DNA of 64,000 nucleotides. Origin: an uncultured Lachnospiraceae bacterium (GTDB lineage Bacteria > Bacillota > Clostridia > Lachnospirales > Lachnospiraceae). The stretch's first letter is position 1; every line of letters starts with the position of its first letter. This document shows positions 1 through 8,309 of this stretch, in pieces. Under the pieces are notes generated by a model that saw only the letters and a list, made by a program, of their open reading frames with translations, had not been told where the DNA came from and ran no database searches. Position numbers and translations under genes: made by a program. The stretch is from the NCBI GenBank assembly GCA_934293375.1, contig CAKQYS010000010.1, forward strand, positions 1 through 64,000, given 5' to 3'.

Positions 1-69
1 TTTTATTCCCAATGTCCGAAGGCTCAATAACATTAGTTGAATTTTCTCAATCCGATAAGCCAAATTAGC

Positions 70-148
70 CTATGATTTACTTGGAATCATCTGAAAATAC
101 TTCAACGCCTCTTCAATCGCTATTTCTTTTTCTTTTGGGCATTCCGGT
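70..148 (-). pseudogene. Remnant of an rlmD-tail-type domain
   Basis: Just past the recombinase stop, in another frame, the minus strand reads KPECPKEKEIAIEEALKYF followed by a few residues and a TAG at 70-72. This matches the end of the 102-residue ORF at 10937-11245 (KPQCPAEREKAIREMLEHF). The recombinase itself ends in DMDEMDLTAAERR, which resembles the middle of that ORF (ELDELDVTSAES). About 50 codons between the two blocks are missing and the frame is shifted, so this is a deleted copy of the same tail module. The comparison is by eye within this window. Confidence 0.6.
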
Positions 149-1897
149 TTAGCGCCTCTCAGCCGCCGTTAAATCCATCTCATCCATATCTAGTTTCACA
201 TTCACATGATGCTTCGCTTCATGGAGTTTGGACAATAAGCATACTGTCTCCACGGTACTTTCATTGTCCCAATCCATTTCATATATCTCTTTCCCATTAA
301 AAAATACTGGGAATCGGAACTTAAGACTACGAAGTATCCTTCCGTCTGCCTGTTCTTCCTCGTAAATATTTACATCCGCAAGGAAGCTCTTCATAAATGT
401 CTTCTTCTCCATATCCGTAAATCTGTCATAGAGCTTATCAAAGAATAATAAGAACTGATACACATTATCACCGGATATCTTTTCCTGCTTAATATTATAC
501 AGTCTTGTCTCTACAGCTTCAATGGAAGTTTCAATTTCCTCTATCTCATCATAAAGCTTATCCAGACGCACCTGCATATCCTCATACTTCTTGTCGTAAT
601 GCTTATCCGATACAGACAAGTTATCCATCTGATTTGCCAACTTGTTCTTGGCACCATTTACCTGCTTTAACCGTTCCTGCAAGCCTGTGTGCTCTCTGTC
701 CAACTCCTGCGTATCAATGCTTTGTCCGATATGCTTCTGAATCTCCGTTTTAAACTTTGAATTGTTTACCAGTTTACGAATTACTTCTTCTACAGCTGCG
801 TTGATTTTATCCTCATTCCACTGCTTACGGCAAGTACATTTGTGACCATTTACAAAAGTTCTGTGCTTGCAGGCATAGTAAAAATAATCTTTGTAATGTC
901 CGCCATCCGGATGCCTTTTACGATTTACATTGCCATACATACCGCTTCCGCAGATAGGACATTTGATAATACCAGATAAAATATGTTCGTGATCTAAACT
1001 GTGAGTTTTGATGTTGGCAACCCCGGTTTCCTGTCTCTTTTTATTCACCTGATGCCACAATTCTTCCGACATAATCGCCTCATGGATACCGTCGTTAAGC
1101 ATATACTTATCCTGCTTCACAATATGATTTTCATTTCTTGTGCCCGGAATCTTCTCATTTTTTCTTCTGCCAAAAGCAAGCTTTCCGCAGTACACAGGAT
1201 TATCCAAAACACCTTTTACAAAGGATGTGGAAAATCCTTCTATGGTATTATTCTGGCGAAGTTTTTTCTTGTATCCGCTATTGTTTAAAAACATAGCAAT
1301 CGCGGCGATTCCCATAGTGGTATTAGCAAACTTATCGTAGATAATCCGAATAACCTCTGCTTCGTCTTCAGCTATATGCAACTCACCATTGATAAGCTGA
1401 TATCCGTAAGGAGCAAAACCACCGTTCCACTTACCTTCTCTGGCTTTCTGTCTGCGCCCTTCCATGGTTTGAACTAATATATTCTCTCGCTCAATTTCAG
1501 CCACTGCAGATAAAACAGAAATCATAAGCTTACCTGCATCCTTAGAACTGTCGATACCATCTTCCACACAGATAAGATTAACACCGAAGTCCTGCATTCT
1601 CTGAAGAGAAGATAATACATCTGCTGCGTTTCGCCCGAAACAAGATAATTTGAAGACAAGGACGAAATCAATGTTATCTTTACCCGATTAGATATCCTGA
1701 AGCATCTGTTGAAACTGCGGGCGACCTTCCACGCTTTTACCAGATTTACCTTCGTCGGAATATTCCACGGCGATAATCATGTCCTGGTAATCAGCGTATT
1801 TATGCAATTTATCTTTTTGCGCATCTAAGCTGTAACCATCTACCTGCATGGAGGTGGATACACGGGTGTAGATGTAGCATTTTAGTTGATTTTTCAT
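149..1897 (-). pseudogene. Large serine recombinase, broken by a nonsense codon
   Basis: This is a site-specific recombinase of the resolvase/invertase superfamily, the type that integrates and excises conjugative elements. The start at 1897 (MKNQLKCYIYTRVST) has a GGAAGGGAG ribosome site. Visible parts are the N-terminal catalytic domain with the TRVS nucleophile serine, a Recombinase domain (GKWNGGFAPYGY), a zinc ribbon (CPICGSGMYG, then YYACKHRTF and HKCTCRK), a coiled coil and a C-terminus ending VETVCLLSK. The frame stays open from end to end except for a TAA at about 1687-1689 (QMLQDI*SGKD), where relatives carry Glu. Shortly after, the usual KLSRFGRN motif reads KLSCFGRN, so a conserved catalytic Arg is Cys. 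Two independent lesions make an active enzyme unlikely. The C-terminus may itself carry an attachment site. Confidence 0.9.
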
Positions 1898-1936
1898 GAA
1901 CACTTCTCCCTTCCTTCGCAAAAACTTATACTTAAT

Positions 1937-2830
1937 CTACGCATTAAATCTAGGTATTTTTTCTTGTATATCCTTAATCGATTTTCTTATCTTATCTATG
2001 GAATCTTCCACAATAGTATAATTTATGTCGTTTATTGAATGTTCGAGATTGCCTATTCTCTTGATATGCCGCAGTTTTTCTATAATATTTTCCTTAATAG
2101 GTAGTAGCTTTGCTTCATCAGTTATCACAACAATATTAAGCATATCGTATAAATACAAAATCCTTTGCACATCTAAAGGATGATCTCTCTTTTGAATTCT
2201 ATCTGGGTCATAATAATTCTGCATTAATTTGTCATTATAAAATTCTTGAAAATTCTGCCTTTGCATGTTTTCAAACAGAAAATATACTGCTAAAAATAGC
2301 TTCTCAACTTCTTCAGTAATATTCTCAATAGGATGAATAAATTGAATATATTTCATAAGATAATCTATTGAAAACATATCCGCTTCACATTCTTCTGCAA
2401 TCAGTTCATTCGGTTCTGTTAATCGTACATCTAAGTGTCCACAAAAAATATGTGCATACTCATGTGCTGCTATAAAATAAAATCCATATTCAATAATATC
2501 ATCCAAATATTGCTCTTTCTGTTCCTCGTTCGAAAAGAAATTCCAATCATAATGTCTAAGATATTCCTTTTGTTCTTCTATAATACCTTTATATACTAAT
2601 ATACAATATTCATCGTCAATCTTTGTAGATATAGCATTTATAGACGATTCATTTATTAATTGCAATTCCATCCCCGGTGGAATGATTTTTTTCTCATCTC
2701 TTATTACCACCCTTTCACATGTTATCATTTCTTGAAAATGATTTACAAAATCACACCCCTGCTCTGTTATATAAATAGAACCTTTTCTTTCTTTTTGTAG
2801 ATATTGCATCATCCTTTCGATAGATACCAT
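1937..2830 (-). CDS. HExxH zinc metallopeptidase-like protein, cargo
   Basis: A soluble 297-residue protein with a clear gluzincin-type motif, AAHEYAHIFCGH (HExxH at about residues 123-127), followed about 20 residues later by EECEADMFSIDYL, which can supply the third, acidic zinc ligand. The layout resembles ImmA/IrrE-type and M48-like peptidases, but no HTH domain or membrane segment is visible. It lies 39 bp upstream of the broken recombinase on the same strand, so it is probably cargo of the same element. The substrate is unknown. A role in cleaving a repressor, as ImmA does, is only an analogy. Confidence 0.65.
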   Translation of the reverse strand: MVSIERMMQYLQKERKGSIYITEQGCDFVNHFQEMITCERVVIRDEKKIIPPGMELQLINESSINAISTKIDDEYCILVYKGIIEEQKEYLRHYDWNFFSNEEQKEQYLDDIIEYGFYFIAAHEYAHIFCGHLDVRLTEPNELIAEECEADMFSIDYLMKYIQFIHPIENITEEVEKLFLAVYFLFENMQRQNFQEFYNDKLMQNYYDPDRIQKRDHPLDVQRILYLYDMLNIVVITDEAKLLPIKENIIEKLRHIKRIGNLEHSINDINYTIVEDSIDKIRKSIKDIQEKIPRFNA

Positions 2831-2961
2831 TTAGCACTCCTTTCTTTGAGTAAGTATCAGCTCTACATCAAATGTCCCAACAAAATTATACACCTGTTCC
2901 GACTATATTTTAACAAAAAACTGCCAGATTTTAACCCGGCAAAAAAATTATTTATTATTTT

Positions 2962-4209
2962 TTAATCATTTATATGCGAAAGTTTTTCCACATCGATAAA
3001 AAAGGTTCCTAGTACCATAAAATATGCAGCGTATGTCTTTGTCCTTATATTTTGTATGTCACTCCATTCGTACAAATTATCTTTATGCATATATCCATTT
3101 CTTGTTTTCTCAACATACTGTTCCAAATATTCAATTACTTTATCCGTCATTTTTGTTTTTCGCAGAACTGATTTTTTATTTCCTTTTAGGGCTTTCAAAA
3201 TATTTTTTGCCATTGTAAGAACAAGTTTCTGATTTGCATAGTTCAGCGGTAACCTATTTTGTCCTGTTTTTTCTTTTCCCTCTTTATTGGTAAAGAACAT
3301 AAACTCATTATTATCATCTTCGCTTAGTACAAGTAAGATGGAACATAATAATTGTTCTAATGATTTCAAGTATCCAGCAACAATGGCTGTTTGTTCAATT
3401 CCCTCATCTGTCTTTTCCTGTAAATCATAATACCATTCAGAACTAATAAGACTTCTTGAAAAATCAGCATTACTGATTAAAACTTCATAATTACTCTCAA
3501 ACCATTTTTTCATATCCGAAATTTCTTCCTCTTCAAAAATAGTCTGAAGCTCATTTTCATAAAAGTAGCTCAATAATTCTTTTCGTATCTTTTCCCTATG
3601 TTTTTCCACAGCCTTTTTTGTCGGAATTGCCGATACAGTAATGCCTAACTTCTGCTCTGCATCATAATTATATCGCCCGACACATTCTTTGAAATCCTCA
3701 TAATCATCTCTACCAAGCCTTTCAAATAATTGTTTTATTGTGATCTGCTCTATACAATCCTTGTATTTATAATTTCGATATTTATAACTATTAGGTTTGT
3801 AAAATTGTGATTGTCCATCCATTGAGTCTTGCAAAACAACAACCATCAATTCTTCTACGGTTTGCATCATTTCATCAGAGACATTCGGCATAAAATTTGG
3901 CGAAAAAGAAATCAAAACTCCTATTGATTTACCATCCATTTCTAAAATAAAATCTACATCTTCGCTTTCTGGAGTTTCTTTTATCGGCAGTTCCATCTGT
4001 TTACATATATCAACACAAAGCTGACAGCAACCATTAAGCACTTGATAATTGCTAAAATGTGCAACTGTTTCTATCAAAGGAAACTGTTTATTAGATACAC
4101 AAAATAATGGCTCCATTATAGAACCTTCATAGGCCATCGAAAAATCATCTACTGTTTTTTCTAACATTCTTGTCATGTCTGCCATCGCGGATTCATATAA
4201 CGTCTTCAT
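2962..4209 (-). CDS. Unknown 415-residue protein with HEPN-type RNxxxH motif
   Basis: No family is recognised with certainty. The start at 4209 (MKTLYESAMADMTRML) follows TAGGAGGTGTCGT, a much better ribosome site than the upstream ATG. The N-terminal half is acidic with several cysteines. The C-terminal third is helical and carries EKTRNGYMHKDNLYEW (about residues 368-383). R-N-x3-H in such a context is the signature of HEPN domains, common in RNase toxins and abortive-infection proteins. A 39-residue ORF and an intrinsic terminator sit directly upstream, so transcription may depend on read-through. A defence or toxin role is inferred from the motif and element context only. Confidence 0.6.
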   Translation of the reverse strand: MKTLYESAMADMTRMLEKTVDDFSMAYEGSIMEPLFCVSNKQFPLIETVAHFSNYQVLNGCCQLCVDICKQMELPIKETPESEDVDFILEMDGKSIGVLISFSPNFMPNVSDEMMQTVEELMVVVLQDSMDGQSQFYKPNSYKYRNYKYKDCIEQITIKQLFERLGRDDYEDFKECVGRYNYDAEQKLGITVSAIPTKKAVEKHREKIRKELLSYFYENELQTIFEEEEISDMKKWFESNYEVLISNADFSRSLISSEWYYDLQEKTDEGIEQTAIVAGYLKSLEQLLCSILLVLSEDDNNEFMFFTNKEGKEKTGQNRLPLNYANQKLVLTMAKNILKALKGNKKSVLRKTKMTDKVIEYLEQYVEKTRNGYMHKDNLYEWSDIQNIRTKTYAAYFMVLGTFFIDVEKLSHIND

Positions 4210-4228
4210 ACGACACCTCCTACATATG

Positions 4229-4258
4229 AAAAAAGGCATACAGTATAAACCGCATGCC
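4229..4258 (-). terminator. Intrinsic terminator between small ORF and HEPN-motif gene
   Basis: The minus strand reads GGCATGCGG, loop TTTATA, then CTGTATGCC and six T. The 9-bp stem has two G-T pairs. It lies 18 nt after the small ORF stop and about 20 nt before the next gene start, where it could end or attenuate transcription. Confidence 0.75.
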
Positions 4259-4275
4259 CTGGCAGTTCGCAGAAA

Positions 4276-4395
4276 TTATTCTGCCTTGTTAGGCTCTAAC
4301 AGGTCTGCCACTTTGCGAGTAGCAGGAACTACTATAGCGACGATAGTAGCTGCTCTTTCAAGCCAGTCAAGAACGACATTGAGTTTTTCTCTCAT
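4276..4395 (-). CDS. 39-residue peptide with hydrophobic core
   Basis: This ORF is below the usual size cut-off but well supported. The ATG at 4395 follows AAAGGAGGTAGCGCT, and a consensus sigma-A-type promoter lies about 70 bp upstream. The peptide has a charged N-terminus (MREKLNVVLDWLERA), a hydrophobic stretch (ATIVAIVVPA) and a charged end (RKVADLLEPNKAE), consistent with one membrane-associated helix. An intrinsic terminator follows at once, then the HEPN-motif gene. It could be a small membrane protein, a toxin or antitoxin partner, or a leader peptide controlling the terminator. The sequence does not decide between these. Confidence 0.65.
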   Translation of the reverse strand: MREKLNVVLDWLERAATIVAIVVPATRKVADLLEPNKAE

Positions 4396-4468
4396 AGCGC
4401 TACCTCCTTTCCTGAGCAGTGCCCAAAGAATACATTCAGTAGTACCATGTCGCTAACATGCCACCCAT

Positions 4469-4497
4469 ATTATATTTCAAAATTACAAAAATATCAA
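4469..4497 (-). promoter_or_regulatory. Consensus sigma-A promoter for the 39-residue ORF
   Basis: On the minus strand a TTGATA -35 box (4492-4497) is separated by exactly 17 nt from a perfect TATAAT -10 box (4469-4474). Transcription would start near 4461, giving a leader of about 65 nt before the small ORF. The rest of the stretch 4396-4674 shows no convincing gene; only a 22-codon reading frame is present at its far end. Confidence 0.75.
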
Positions 4498-4674
4498 TTC
4501 TATCACTGGTTCTATAACATCGTTTTCTTGCAAAACATACTTTGACATATATCTGATCCAGCTGTATTCAAACAGAAGAATAGGATGCCATCACTCTTAC
4601 TGCCAACCCGCTAATGAGCAATTTGGATTCGGGCATTACCCTTGCCTCTCTACGGACATTACACACAAGAATGA

Positions 4675-5688
4675 CTATATCTGTATATCCGGAGCTAATA
4701 GCAACTTATCTATTACCGGATGAATCATACTTGTTTCTAATATTACATTTATGGCACATAGTTTTTTTCCTGCATCCTTACTAGATGCACCACAATGATA
4801 TGCCTGTTCTGTAGTCAGACCATAATCCAGAACTATCAATCTGTCATGGCAGTCTGCATTAGGTTTAATCCTAAGTGGTGGATATTCTTGTATAAAATCG
4901 TTTACTACCGCCGTTGTCAAAAAACCTCTTTTTCCATGTCCATTCTCTGTAAATAAAACCACTTCCACACCAGCTTGCTTCTGCGATAATAGCTGTAAAG
5001 TCTTTGTATTCACATAATCATCCACTACATAAATACTCTTTTTTGCCTGCTGATATATATCTATGTATGCTGCATCAGCCTCAAACTTCTGTCCTTTATA
5101 AATAACAAAATTTTTGAAATCCTTATCTGAAACAAAATTTTCATTAAGTGTGTCTATGCTCTTTTGAATAACTTGAATATCTTGTTCTGTATTCTTCTGT
5201 CTATCAGCCATATTTGACATTTGCACAGAAATATCTGATACTCTTGCACTTACAAGATGCATCTCCGCCTGTGTAACAAACTGCTGATTTTGCTTTATAT
5301 AATGACGCATCTCACGAAATGCACGCATAATAAAAATGCTTTGTTGTTCTGCAAGTTCTCCTCTTAAAACGGTAGCAAGCATATAAATACCTTGCTCCGT
5401 GAATGCAAATGGTAATTTTTTTATATTAGTTCCCCTTCTATCTCCATTTTCATTCAAAGTCGCAATTTGCGACTTTGAAAAAATTTCCGGAATCTCATCC
5501 TTTGTCAGCTGAAACATAAAATCTTCCGGAAATCTTGTAATATTACGCTTTACCTGCTCATTCAGACGCTTCACTTCATATCCATAAATCTCAGCCAAAT
5601 CATAATCAAGCATAACCTGCTGTCCTCTTATGATGTATACTCGATTACATATATTATCTACTGTCATCAATTCTGTACTTTCTGCCAT
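4675..5688 (-). CDS. ORF6N-domain DNA-binding protein
   Basis: The N-terminal 120 residues are an ORF6N domain, seen in phage antirepressor-like and KilA-N-related proteins (IRGQQVMLDYDLAEIYG, RFPEDFMFQLT, PFAFTEQGIYMLATVL). A coiled stretch follows, then a C-terminal domain (FEADAAYIDIYQQAKKSIYV, DCHDRLIVLD) that resembles the phospholipase-D-like region fused to ORF6N in many Firmicutes. The ATG at 5700 touches the AGGAGG box, so the next Met (5688, 12-nt spacing) is preferred. It probably regulates genes of the element. An HTH gene lies just upstream on the same strand. Target unknown. Confidence 0.8.
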   Translation of the reverse strand: MAESTELMTVDNICNRVYIIRGQQVMLDYDLAEIYGYEVKRLNEQVKRNITRFPEDFMFQLTKDEIPEIFSKSQIATLNENGDRRGTNIKKLPFAFTEQGIYMLATVLRGELAEQQSIFIMRAFREMRHYIKQNQQFVTQAEMHLVSARVSDISVQMSNMADRQKNTEQDIQVIQKSIDTLNENFVSDKDFKNFVIYKGQKFEADAAYIDIYQQAKKSIYVVDDYVNTKTLQLLSQKQAGVEVVLFTENGHGKRGFLTTAVVNDFIQEYPPLRIKPNADCHDRLIVLDYGLTTEQAYHCGASSKDAGKKLCAINVILETSMIHPVIDKLLLAPDIQI

Positions 5689-5761
5689 CTGTACACTCAT
5701 CCTCCTACAAATTGTGCAACAGGTCGTGGCACAATTACCAATACATTATCTATTTGTTGGT

Positions 5762-5974
5762 TCATCGCCCTTGTCCATCCTTATTTCTTTTATCAGACAA
5801 CCTCTCCATTTCAACCTTATATGCCATCAATCGCAAAAGATACTGCGGAACCCTTCTATTTCCTAATTCCCAATCTGTTTCCGTCATATAAGGAATTTCA
5901 AAGTACTCACAAAATTCTTTTCTATTCATGCCAGTACTTTCTCTTAATTTTCTCAATTTTTCTCTTGCTTCCAT
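5762..5974 (-). CDS. Small Cro/C1-type HTH protein
   Basis: A 70-residue protein whose N-terminal half fits an XRE helix-turn-helix (KLRKLRESTGMNRKEFCEYF, then MTETDWELGNRRVPQYLLRL). The start at 5974 (MEAREKLRK) follows AGAGGTGGACT, better than the upstream ATG at 6004. It lies 73 bp upstream of the ORF6N gene on the same strand, suggesting a two-gene regulatory unit inside the element. It could be a repressor or the antitoxin half of a pair. No partner toxin is obvious. Confidence 0.75.
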   Translation of the reverse strand: MEAREKLRKLRESTGMNRKEFCEYFEIPYMTETDWELGNRRVPQYLLRLMAYKVEMERLSDKRNKDGQGR

Positions 5975-6068
5975 AGTCCACCTCTTTATGCATTGCATAA
6001 ACAAATTATATAATTTTTATTACCCACGGTCAATAACCTATTTTCCTATTTTTCATAAAAACAATGAA

Positions 6069-6092
6069 CCTCGGTAAAAGACTTTACCGAGG
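6069..6092 (-). terminator. Perfect 10-bp hairpin, probable terminator
   Basis: CCTCGGTAAA and TTTACCGAGG form a perfect 10-bp stem around a 4-nt loop. It lies just downstream of the small gene at 6184-6378. On the minus strand a T-rich run follows after a short gap (TTCATTGTTTTT), so termination is likely but not textbook. Confidence 0.55.
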
Positions 6093-6183
6093 CTTACTAT
6101 AAATCTTAGTATTTTTAATACACATTATTTTGAACGCTCTTTCGTATGTATCACATCCCACTCTCGTAGGATGCCGGTAATCC

Positions 6184-6378
6184 TTATGCCGCTTCCAGAA
6201 ACCGCTCCAGAAATCTCTTCGCATAAGTCTCATAACGAAGTCTTTTTCCTTCTGCATCATCACGCCAAGTTTCCGGATCAAACTGAAGTTCTACAGCTAT
6301 ATCTCGCAAAACCTCAAGACCGTACTTCTCCATCATCTCAGCAAGAAATGTGCAGCAGCGTTCAAATTCCTTATTCAA
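6184..6378 (-). CDS. Small hypothetical protein, TTG start
   Basis: A 64-residue, charged, helical protein (NKEFERCCTFLAEMMEKYG, then FDPETWRDDAEGKRLRYETY). The start is a TTG at 6378 preceded by GGAAGGAGGGAAGCT, so the ribosome site is strong despite the rare codon. No family is recognised; small proteins of this kind are common in Clostridiales conjugative elements. A hairpin terminator lies about 90 bp downstream. Nothing in the sequence indicates a function. Confidence 0.55.
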   Translation of the reverse strand: MNKEFERCCTFLAEMMEKYGLEVLRDIAVELQFDPETWRDDAEGKRLRYETYAKRFLERFLEAA

Positions 6379-6644
6379 AGCTTCCCTCCTTCCTTAGTCG
6401 CCTCTGCATCTTTTCAAAATAATACCGATAATTCTTTTCTTGATGATACAGCCTCACCTTGGAAAAGGCAATGTTTTCGATTCGAAAAAAATTCCGCTTA
6501 CATATTTTCAGGCTTTTTATACCCGGAAAATTTCTTTTATAGATTTCTTACGGTGTCTTCTGCCAGATACGCATTTTGTATATCCATCACAAAATGCATC
6601 TAGTTAGGGGTAAAATCCCCCTAAAACCCCCGATATTTATATAG

Positions 6645-6730
6645 GTGCGTCACTTTTTGACGCACTTTTCGGAAAAGTACTCCACTTTTTGACTCACTTT
6701 TTGAAAAGATGCTCCATTTTTTGACTCACC
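6645..6730. repeat. Three degenerate direct repeats, one a perfect palindrome
   Basis: Unit 1 (6645-6665) is the inverted repeat GTGCGTCA-CTTTT-TGACGCAC. Units 2 (6681-6697) and 3 (6712-6729) are the related TCCACTTTTTGACTCAC and CTCCATTTTTTGACTCAC, about 33 bp apart. The array fills part of the 367-bp gene-free stretch 6379-6745, in which no other gene is visible. It resembles iterons or operator sites, or a remnant of a plasmid-type origin. Confidence 0.6.
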
Positions 6731-6745
6731 TATTTCCCTGTATCG

Positions 6746-7069
6746 TTACTTATTTTTCTTTTTTGTTTTCCTTTCCGGCACCTCCGGATACATCTCTTCT
6801 ACCATTATCTGCAACGCATCTTTATCATCCAAAATTGTTACCGGCAACATAAGTTTTGCACCTTCATACGGTGGTTCCGGTAGACTGTCCGGCATATACT
6901 TCTTACTTGCCTCTGTAATCTTTACCAAAAAACCATTTCCATAAATTCCGCCAAATATCCGTTCTTTATAGTAAAAAATATATCCGCCCATCATAGGAAT
7001 ATTTCGTATGTCTCCCAAATCAGATAGTTGGTCCATGATATAATCTGCAAGTTCTTTATTATTTGACAT
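6746..7069 (-). CDS. TfoX N-terminal-domain protein
   Basis: This 107-residue protein matches the TfoX/Sxy N-terminal domain (RNIPMMGGYIFYYKERIFGG, YMPDSLPEPPYEGAKLMLPV) and ends in a lysine-rich tail. Stand-alone TfoX-N proteins are widespread in Firmicutes and their role is not settled; the fold does not make it a competence regulator here. The gene is 6 bp downstream of the DUF3795 gene on the same strand, so the two probably share a transcript. Confidence 0.8.
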   Translation of the reverse strand: MSNNKELADYIMDQLSDLGDIRNIPMMGGYIFYYKERIFGGIYGNGFLVKITEASKKYMPDSLPEPPYEGAKLMLPVTILDDKDALQIMVEEMYPEVPERKTKKKNK

Positions 7070-7075
7070 AATTAC

Positions 7076-7360
7076 CTATTCCCTTTTCAATGTCTGTACT
7101 CTCATTGTTACATTTTCACTAAATTCTTCATCTGAAAACTTCGGGTCTCTGGTATCAAACCATATCTTACAAGGCACATCACTACATTCTCCACAGTTTT
7201 GCATACATTTACTGTTTCTAACACAGTCATAAATCGGACAAGCTTTTCCTTCCGATGCATGAAACACTTTTCCCTCACACGAATTGCAGCCATTACACAT
7301 TTTACCGAAACAATAGCACACACTACAATCCGTACCACAGACACTTATATTTTCTCTCAT
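7076..7360 (-). CDS. DUF3795 cysteine-rich protein
   Basis: A 94-residue protein with 13 cysteines in CxxC-like spacing (CGTDCSVCYCFGKMCNGCNS, CPIYDCVRNSKCMQNCGECS), typical of DUF3795, a family thought to bind metal or an iron-sulfur cluster. The start at 7360 fits a GGATGAGAAACA leader of moderate quality. It is followed closely by the TfoX-N gene. Function unknown. Confidence 0.75.
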   Translation of the reverse strand: MRENISVCGTDCSVCYCFGKMCNGCNSCEGKVFHASEGKACPIYDCVRNSKCMQNCGECSDVPCKIWFDTRDPKFSDEEFSENVTMRVQTLKRE

Positions 7361-7411
7361 TGTTTCTCATCCTTTCCTTCTTATCTGAATTTGGAACTAT
7401 TTTACTATAAA

Positions 7412-8271
7412 TCAATAAGAAACAGCTTGTATATTTTCGACATCTTTTAACGCAATGGTTCTCGCCTCATGTATATCCATAGAATGATATCTTTTAAATT
7501 CCCGCAATAAATGAGATTGGTCTGTATATCCATATTTATGAACCGCGCTTAGCACATCAAAATCCGACTCACATAAAATATCTCTCCACAAAAACTGATA
7601 CCGTATCAAATTGCTTAACTTCTTAGGCGTAATACCAATATATTCATGAAATAATCGTTCCAACTGTCTTGTACTTACAAAAGTCTCCTTTGCTATTTTT
7701 GATACATCCATAGAACCTTTATTTATCAAAATGTTATGTATCGCACCATTAACAACTGTGTTTTCTTTCACATTGGATAATCTTTTCAGTAATACTTGCT
7801 CTGTAAAAGAAGCCTTTTCCTGTATGGACTTTAGTTCCAACAGTTTAGGGCGGATAATCTTGTCCATCCATCCAAATTTTGAGCCCACACCAAAATAGCC
7901 ATTTATAGTAGATTGTAAAGAATCATCGACAAATGCATATGCACTCCACGCATAAAAACGAATAGCAAATGTCGATACCATGTGCCCAATAGTTCCGCTG
8001 CTATTTGCGAGGAAACTGCAATCATTTATTCCACAGAATCCACCAGTCACCACATTATCGGTATAATCTATATGGTAAATAATATCCACGCAGGTATCTG
8101 GGATTACCAATTTCGGTGAGTCATTGTTTTCGATTTGTATAAGTGGATTTTCTGTTCCCCAATAACATCGGATATAAGAATGCAACTCTTTACAAGGGGG
8201 CAACTCTGAGTAAGCAATATTTCTTTAAGAGGAGTTGACATTAATGGATGATAAATTATTCTATTTTTCAT
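7412..8271 (-). pseudogene. AraC-family transcription regulator, frameshifted near its start
   Basis: The C-terminal part is an AraC-type double HTH (SKIAKETFVSTRQLERLFHE, HKYGYTDQSHLLREFKRYHS) behind an N-terminal sensor region (LHSYIRCYWGTENP). The natural start is the ATG at 8271 (MKNRIIYHPLMSTPLKEILL) with GGAG eight bases upstream. That frame runs into the body frame only after a 1-nt shift near 8200-8206, at TCAGAGTTGCCCCC. Without the shift the protein would have to begin at a TTG (8203), which lacks a ribosome site and cuts off the conserved first 22 residues. A 1-bp deletion or a sequencing error explains this. Confidence 0.75.
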
Positions 8272-8309
8272 ATCCAGTAGCTCCTGTTGCCCAACAATCT
8301 GTTGCACGA

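Noticed and set aside
6084..6281. 65-codon minus-strand ORF overlapping the small TTG-start gene
   Set aside because: It overlaps a gene with a strong ribosome site, contains the terminator hairpin and has no start signal.
7108..7344. 78-codon ORF inside DUF3795
   Set aside because: Shadow frame of a recognised cysteine-rich family.
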